A stretch of 64,000 bases of DNA from an uncultured Odoribacter sp. (lineage in GTDB: Bacteria > Bacteroidota > Bacteroidia > Bacteroidales > Marinifilaceae), in NCBI GenBank assembly GCA_910578985.1, contig CAJTSF010000007.1:1-64000 (forward strand), given 5' to 3'. Below the pieces are notes generated by a model that was not told where the DNA came from, did no database searches, and was given only the letters and a program-made list of their open reading frames with translations. How positions within the stretch are numbered: position 1 is the stretch's first letter; each line of letters starts with the position of its first letter. A program made the translations under genes and the position numbers. Shown here piece by piece: positions 60,946 to 64,000 of the stretch.

Positions 60946-61962
60946 TTATTCCATCAGATGCTTCTGCCATTTCCAGGCATTCGCCAGGGTCTCCTCGATG
61001 GGCACCTCCGCCTTCCAGCCCAGCTCCCGGTTCGCCAGCGTGGTATCCGCCCACACCTGCTCGATGTCCCCCGCACGCCGTCCCACGATTTTGTAATTCA
61101 CCTTCTCCCCCGTCGCACGCTCGAACGCCCGGATGAGCTCCAGCACAGACAACCCGTTGCCTGTCCCGATGTTGAAATACTCATAGTTCGCCTTGTTCTT
61201 CCCCTCCATCAGCCGCCGGATCGCCACCACATGCGCCCGTGCCAGGTCCACCACATCGATATAATCCCGGATGGCGGAACCGTCCGGCGTATGGTAATCA
61301 TCCCCGAACACGCTCAACTGCTCCCGGATGCCCGCCACCGTCTGCGTCAGGTACGGAATCAGATTGTTCGGCACCCCGTTCGGCAACTCCCCGATGCACG
61401 CTGAGGGATGCGCCCCTATCGGGTTGAAATAGCGCAGCGCCAGCAGGTTCATCCCCTGCTCCACCTTCGCCACGTCCCGCAGGATATCCTCGCACATCGT
61501 CTTCGTATTCCCGTAGGGCGACTCCGCCGGCTTGCGCGGCGTCTGCTCCGTCACCGGCAACACGTCCGCCTGCCCGTACACCGTACACGACGACGAGAAC
61601 ACCAGATGCTTCACCCCGCACTCCCGCATCGACGCCAGCACATTCATCAACGAATTCAAATTATTGCGGTAATACTCCAACGGCTTCTGCACCGACTCCC
61701 CCACCGCCTTCAACGCCGCGAAATGAATCACCGCCCCGATGTCCCGGTGGCGGGCAAACAGCTCCCGCACCTTCTCCCCCTCCGTCAGGTCCAGCTCCTC
61801 GAACGCCGGGCGAACGCCCGTAATCCGCGCGATGCCGTCCAGCACCCCCGCATTCGAATTGCAAAGGTTATCCGCAATCACCACCTCATAGCCGCTCTGC
61901 TGCAACTCCACCACCGTATGCGAACCGATATACCCGGTTCCGCCCGTAACCAATATCTTCAT
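60946..61962 (-). CDS. galE: UDP-glucose 4-epimerase GalE
   Basis: Interconverts UDP-glucose and UDP-galactose. 338 residues. NAD-binding GGTGYIG at 7-13, Ser124/125 in SSSCTVYG, catalytic Tyr150 and Lys154 in YGNTK. The C-terminal GTGNGLSVLELI and the ending NAWKWQKHL are typical for GalE. It supplies UDP-galactose, which would also feed galactofuranose donors for the glycosyltransferase at 28.2 kb. First gene of a three-gene unit; no consensus promoter is obvious. Confidence 0.96.
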   Translation of the reverse strand: MKILVTGGTGYIGSHTVVELQQSGYEVVIADNLCNSNAGVLDGIARITGVRPAFEELDLTEGEKVRELFARHRDIGAVIHFAALKAVGESVQKPLEYYRNNLNSLMNVLASMRECGVKHLVFSSSCTVYGQADVLPVTEQTPRKPAESPYGNTKTMCEDILRDVAKVEQGMNLLALRYFNPIGAHPSACIGELPNGVPNNLIPYLTQTVAGIREQLSVFGDDYHTPDGSAIRDYIDVVDLARAHVVAIRRLMEGKNKANYEYFNIGTGNGLSVLELIRAFERATGEKVNYKIVGRRAGDIEQVWADTTLANRELGWKAEVPIEETLANAWKWQKHLME

Positions 61963-62064
61963 AAAATACCCTTTAGATTGTCATGCAAAGTAAGCAATAA
62001 ATCGCCGAATTTCCCCCTTAACGGAGAACGAAAAAAAAGAATATATTTTTTCTCTTCTTTAGTA

Positions 62065-62094
62065 TTGAAATTCAAATGTTTTTTACTACTTTTG
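62065..62094 (+). promoter_or_regulatory. Promoter of the HU-CCDC81 gene
   Basis: TTG at 62065-62067, a 19-base spacer and TACTTTTG at 62087-62094. The ATG at 62099 follows only 4 bases after the -7 box, so the transcript would be leaderless or nearly so. Confidence 0.65.
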
Positions 62095-62098
62095 TTGC

Positions 62099-62839
62099 AT
62101 GCACAGATATATAGAATACATATCCGACCTGCTTTATCTGCACGATTGCGTGATTCTCCCCGGATTCGGAGGCTTTATATGCAATTACTCAAGCGCTTAC
62201 GTAGATGAAAACAGCGGTATGATTTGCCCTCCCGGCAAAACGATTCTATTCAACCGTAACCTCACCCACAACGACGGACTGCTCGTCAGCTGGATTGCCG
62301 CCAAGGAAAATCTTCCCTACGACAAGGCGACCGCCCAGCTCTCCCTCTTCTGCGAGGACCTGAAAATCCGGCTCAACCAGCAGCAGCGCGTCTCCTTCGG
62401 AGACATCGGCGTATTCTACACCGACCGCCGCTTCAACATCATCTTCGAGGACGGCAAGCACAACTTCTTCGCAGACGCCCTCGGCATGGAACCCCTGCCC
62501 GCCGAAGCCGCACCCAAGACCAAACCGGCAGCGACACAGGCAACCGTGCGCACCGCCGCACCGGACATGTCCGCCTACATCGACATGGCATCCTCCGGCA
62601 ACGTCTTCCTGCGCCTGCTCAAATACGGGTTGGCAGCTGCCATCATCACCGGAGTTGTGGTCATCTCCCAACTGGACATCTTCCACTTCCCCGCAGGAAA
62701 CAAAATCACCCACAGCACCTCCATCCAACCCGAACTCTCCTCCGCCAAACGCGCGGCGGACGCCGTCACCTACGACAGCGTCATCTCTCCCGCCCACGAC
62801 TACGTGGACTATGATCCTATCGACGATTTAGCGTGGTGA
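62099..62839 (+). CDS. HU-CCDC81-type DNA/septum-associated membrane protein
   Basis: 246 residues. The N-terminal half is the prokaryotic CCDC81-like HU domain pair (YISDLLYLHDCVILPGFGGF and VSFGDIGVFYTDRRFNI), followed by an Ala/Pro linker and one membrane segment near residues 178-198. Relatives carry a C-terminal SPOR domain that binds septal peptidoglycan; here the tail is only about 45 residues with no SPOR motif. The cytosolic HU part may touch DNA or other proteins. The last 23 bases overlap the end of convergent pssA. Confidence 0.82.
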   Translation: MHRYIEYISDLLYLHDCVILPGFGGFICNYSSAYVDENSGMICPPGKTILFNRNLTHNDGLLVSWIAAKENLPYDKATAQLSLFCEDLKIRLNQQQRVSFGDIGVFYTDRRFNIIFEDGKHNFFADALGMEPLPAEAAPKTKPAATQATVRTAAPDMSAYIDMASSGNVFLRLLKYGLAAAIITGVVVISQLDIFHFPAGNKITHSTSIQPELSSAKRAADAVTYDSVISPAHDYVDYDPIDDLAW

Positions 62840-63551
62840 AGAACGCCACCACCGAAAAAAGAATATAAAGCGGTATCACCATAAACAGCACCGCCCAACC
62901 CCACACGCACCCGCACACCGCCAAGGCACCCAGAAACAGATAACGCACCCGGTTCTCCCTCCATCCGAACCCCGACACTTTCAGCGAAAACATCGGCAAC
63001 TCGCTCACCAACAACACCGACAGAATCACCGCACAGCATCCCAGCACCGTCACCGACGCAAACAGCCTCCCGTACACCTCCGGCGCATACGCCGCACCCA
63101 GCACCGCCCCCACCCAGAACAACGCATGCGCGGGCGTCGGCATCCCGATGAACGACACCGACTGCCGCTCGTCCAGGTTGAACTTCGCCAGCCGGTACGC
63201 CGAAAACGCCGGAATCATCAACGGCGTCAGCGCCATCACCCGCTCCCACCCGCTCCAATCCTCCCAGCTCCACACACTCCCCCCCGGCAACACTCCCAAC
63301 ATCAGCCCGTGAGCCAACACCGCCGGCGCCACCCCGAAACTCACCACATCCGCCAGCGAATCCAGCTCCTTCCCCATCTCCGACTTCACATGCAGCAGGC
63401 GCGCCGCCATACCGTCGAAAAAGTCGAACACCATAGCCAGCAACACCAACGCCGCCGCCCAAACCGTCAGCCCGTACATCGCCATAAAAATCGCCAGCGT
63501 CCCCGCCGTCGCATTCAGGCAGGTAATCCAATTGGGAATAAATCTTTTCAT
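62817..63551 (-). CDS. pssA: CDP-diacylglycerol-serine O-phosphatidyltransferase
   Basis: Makes phosphatidylserine, precursor of phosphatidylethanolamine, in the inner membrane. 244 residues with about six to eight membrane segments. The CDP-alcohol phosphotransferase motif is complete: Asp46-Gly47, Ala50-Arg51, Gly60, Asp64 and Asp68 in the stretch DGMAARL...GKELDSLAD. Starts 4 bases after the YeiH-family gene, so both are probably one transcript. No psd is seen here. Confidence 0.95.
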   Translation of the reverse strand: MKRFIPNWITCLNATAGTLAIFMAMYGLTVWAAALVLLAMVFDFFDGMAARLLHVKSEMGKELDSLADVVSFGVAPAVLAHGLMLGVLPGGSVWSWEDWSGWERVMALTPLMIPAFSAYRLAKFNLDERQSVSFIGMPTPAHALFWVGAVLGAAYAPEVYGRLFASVTVLGCCAVILSVLLVSELPMFSLKVSGFGWRENRVRYLFLGALAVCGCVWGWAVLFMVIPLYILFSVVAFFTTLNRR

Positions 63552-63555
63552 CGCA

Positions 63556-64000
63556 TCAAATCATAGGTACCACATACTTCACCAGCAAATACCCGCCCCC
63601 GAACAGCCATCCAAAAAGCACCAGCGCCAGCACAAAAGGCTTCGCGCCCGCCTTCTTGAACTTCTCGATGCTGGTCTCCGCCCCCAAAGCCGTCATCGCC
63701 ATCGTCAGCAAGAAAGTATCCAGGCTATTGATAAAATCGATAACCCCCTGAGGCAACAGATTCAACGAATTAAAACCGATGACCGCCAGGAATCCCAGTG
63801 CGAACCACGGAATCACCACCTTCCTCTTCCCCTCTCCCTTCCCGCCTCCCCGCGCGGCAATGAAACCGATGACCAGCAACGCCGGCACCAGCATAATCAC
63901 CCGAATCATTTTCACGATAATCGCCGCATCGGAAATCTCCTTTCCCATCGCATTTCCCGCCCCCACCACATGCGCCACCTCATGCAGCGTGGCGCCCGTG
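63556..64000 (-). CDS. YeiH-family putative sulfate/sulfonate exporter, 3' part
   Basis: The C-terminal 148 residues of a YeiH (UPF0324) membrane protein; the 5' end lies beyond the window. It starts in TGATLHEVAHVVGAGNAMG, the conserved middle of the family, and continues through four hydrophobic segments to YVVPMI. The frame is open through the window edge, so the internal Met at 63978 is not the start. The family is annotated as putative sulfate exporters, without firm proof. It is followed by pssA after 4 bases. Confidence 0.87.
   Translation of the reverse strand, partial: TGATLHEVAHVVGAGNAMGKEISDAAIIVKMIRVIMLVPALLVIGFIAARGGGKGEGKRKVVIPWFALGFLAVIGFNSLNLLPQGVIDFINSLDTFLLTMAMTALGAETSIEKFKKAGAKPFVLALVLFGWLFGGGYLLVKYVVPMI

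Overview
The window is a chromosomal segment of a Bacteroidota bacterium, almost certainly order Bacteroidales. Three things show this. The promoters carry the TAnnTTTG -7 box and, where visible, a TTTG or TTG -33 box about 18-22 bases upstream. There is an ECF sigma / FecR / SusC / SusD unit with PKD-like and DUF4843 lipoproteins. Several families largely confined to the phylum are present (TamL, DUF3822, DUF4494, HU-CCDC81, PCMD). The genus cannot be fixed from sequence alone; a Butyricimonas/Odoribacter-like lineage is only a guess. There is no rRNA, CRISPR array, IS element or phage. Most of the window is core chromosome, with one accessory uptake locus.

Layout. 0-5.4 kb: tail of a hexapeptide acetyltransferase, tRNA-Ser(CGA), nhaA behind a UDP-glucuronate-epimerase-like gene, mtaB and, divergently, lpxB. 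5.4-10.3 kb: a minus-strand unit parA-parB-DUF5683-mltD-PCMD. 10.5-13.3 kb: BatA/vWA protein and AlkD-like gene. 13.3-13.9 kb: a 640-base non-coding stretch holding an 11-base-periodic palindrome, an orphan promoter and a hairpin. 13.9-19.5 kb: lipoprotein, ABC-F ATPase, tilS, a putative small RNA, a 42-residue lipoprotein and gapA. 19.6-24.0 kb: serC-serA-DUF1015 and gcvT. 24.2-29.3 kb: STAS protein, RecD-like helicase, pilin-like membrane protein, DUF3822, rsmD and a frameshifted galactofuranosyltransferase-like gene. 29.3-41.2 kb: gcvP, tRNA-Ser(GGA), and a minus-strand unit of response regulator, nucleotidyltransferase, tamB and tamL. 41.3-52.8 kb: ECF sigma, FecR, SusC, SusD, DUF4843, PKD-like lipoprotein, TlpA and a thioredoxin. 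53.1-64 kb: Wzx-like flippase, cobalamin adenosyltransferase, degenerate methyltransferase, recG, DUF3332, aspA, galE-DUF3467-DUF4494, HU-CCDC81 protein, pssA and the 3' end of a YeiH-family gene.

How genes work together. serA and serC make serine from the glycolytic intermediate downstream of gapA; gcvT and gcvP feed glycine into one-carbon metabolism. TamB and TamL are predicted to form an envelope-spanning assembly machine. The ECF/FecR pair should sense ligand through the STN domain of the SusC protein and control its own uptake operon, whose last two genes are thioredoxin-fold proteins.

Most unusual signals. (1) Three intergenic palindromes near 13.4, 32.4 and 52.95 kb are unrelated in sequence but share one design: short words repeated in strict 11-base phase that switch to their reverse complement at or near the centre. 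(2) A 41-base promoter is nearly identical in front of the ECF sigma gene and the response-regulator/TamB/TamL unit. (3) A promoter-to-terminator unit with no gene lies behind tilS and looks like a small RNA. (4) Base composition of the uptake locus changes close to the TonB box inside the SusC gene, suggesting the ligand-specific part was exchanged. (5) One glycosyltransferase is split by a single-base loss in a homopolymer while keeping an intact promoter.
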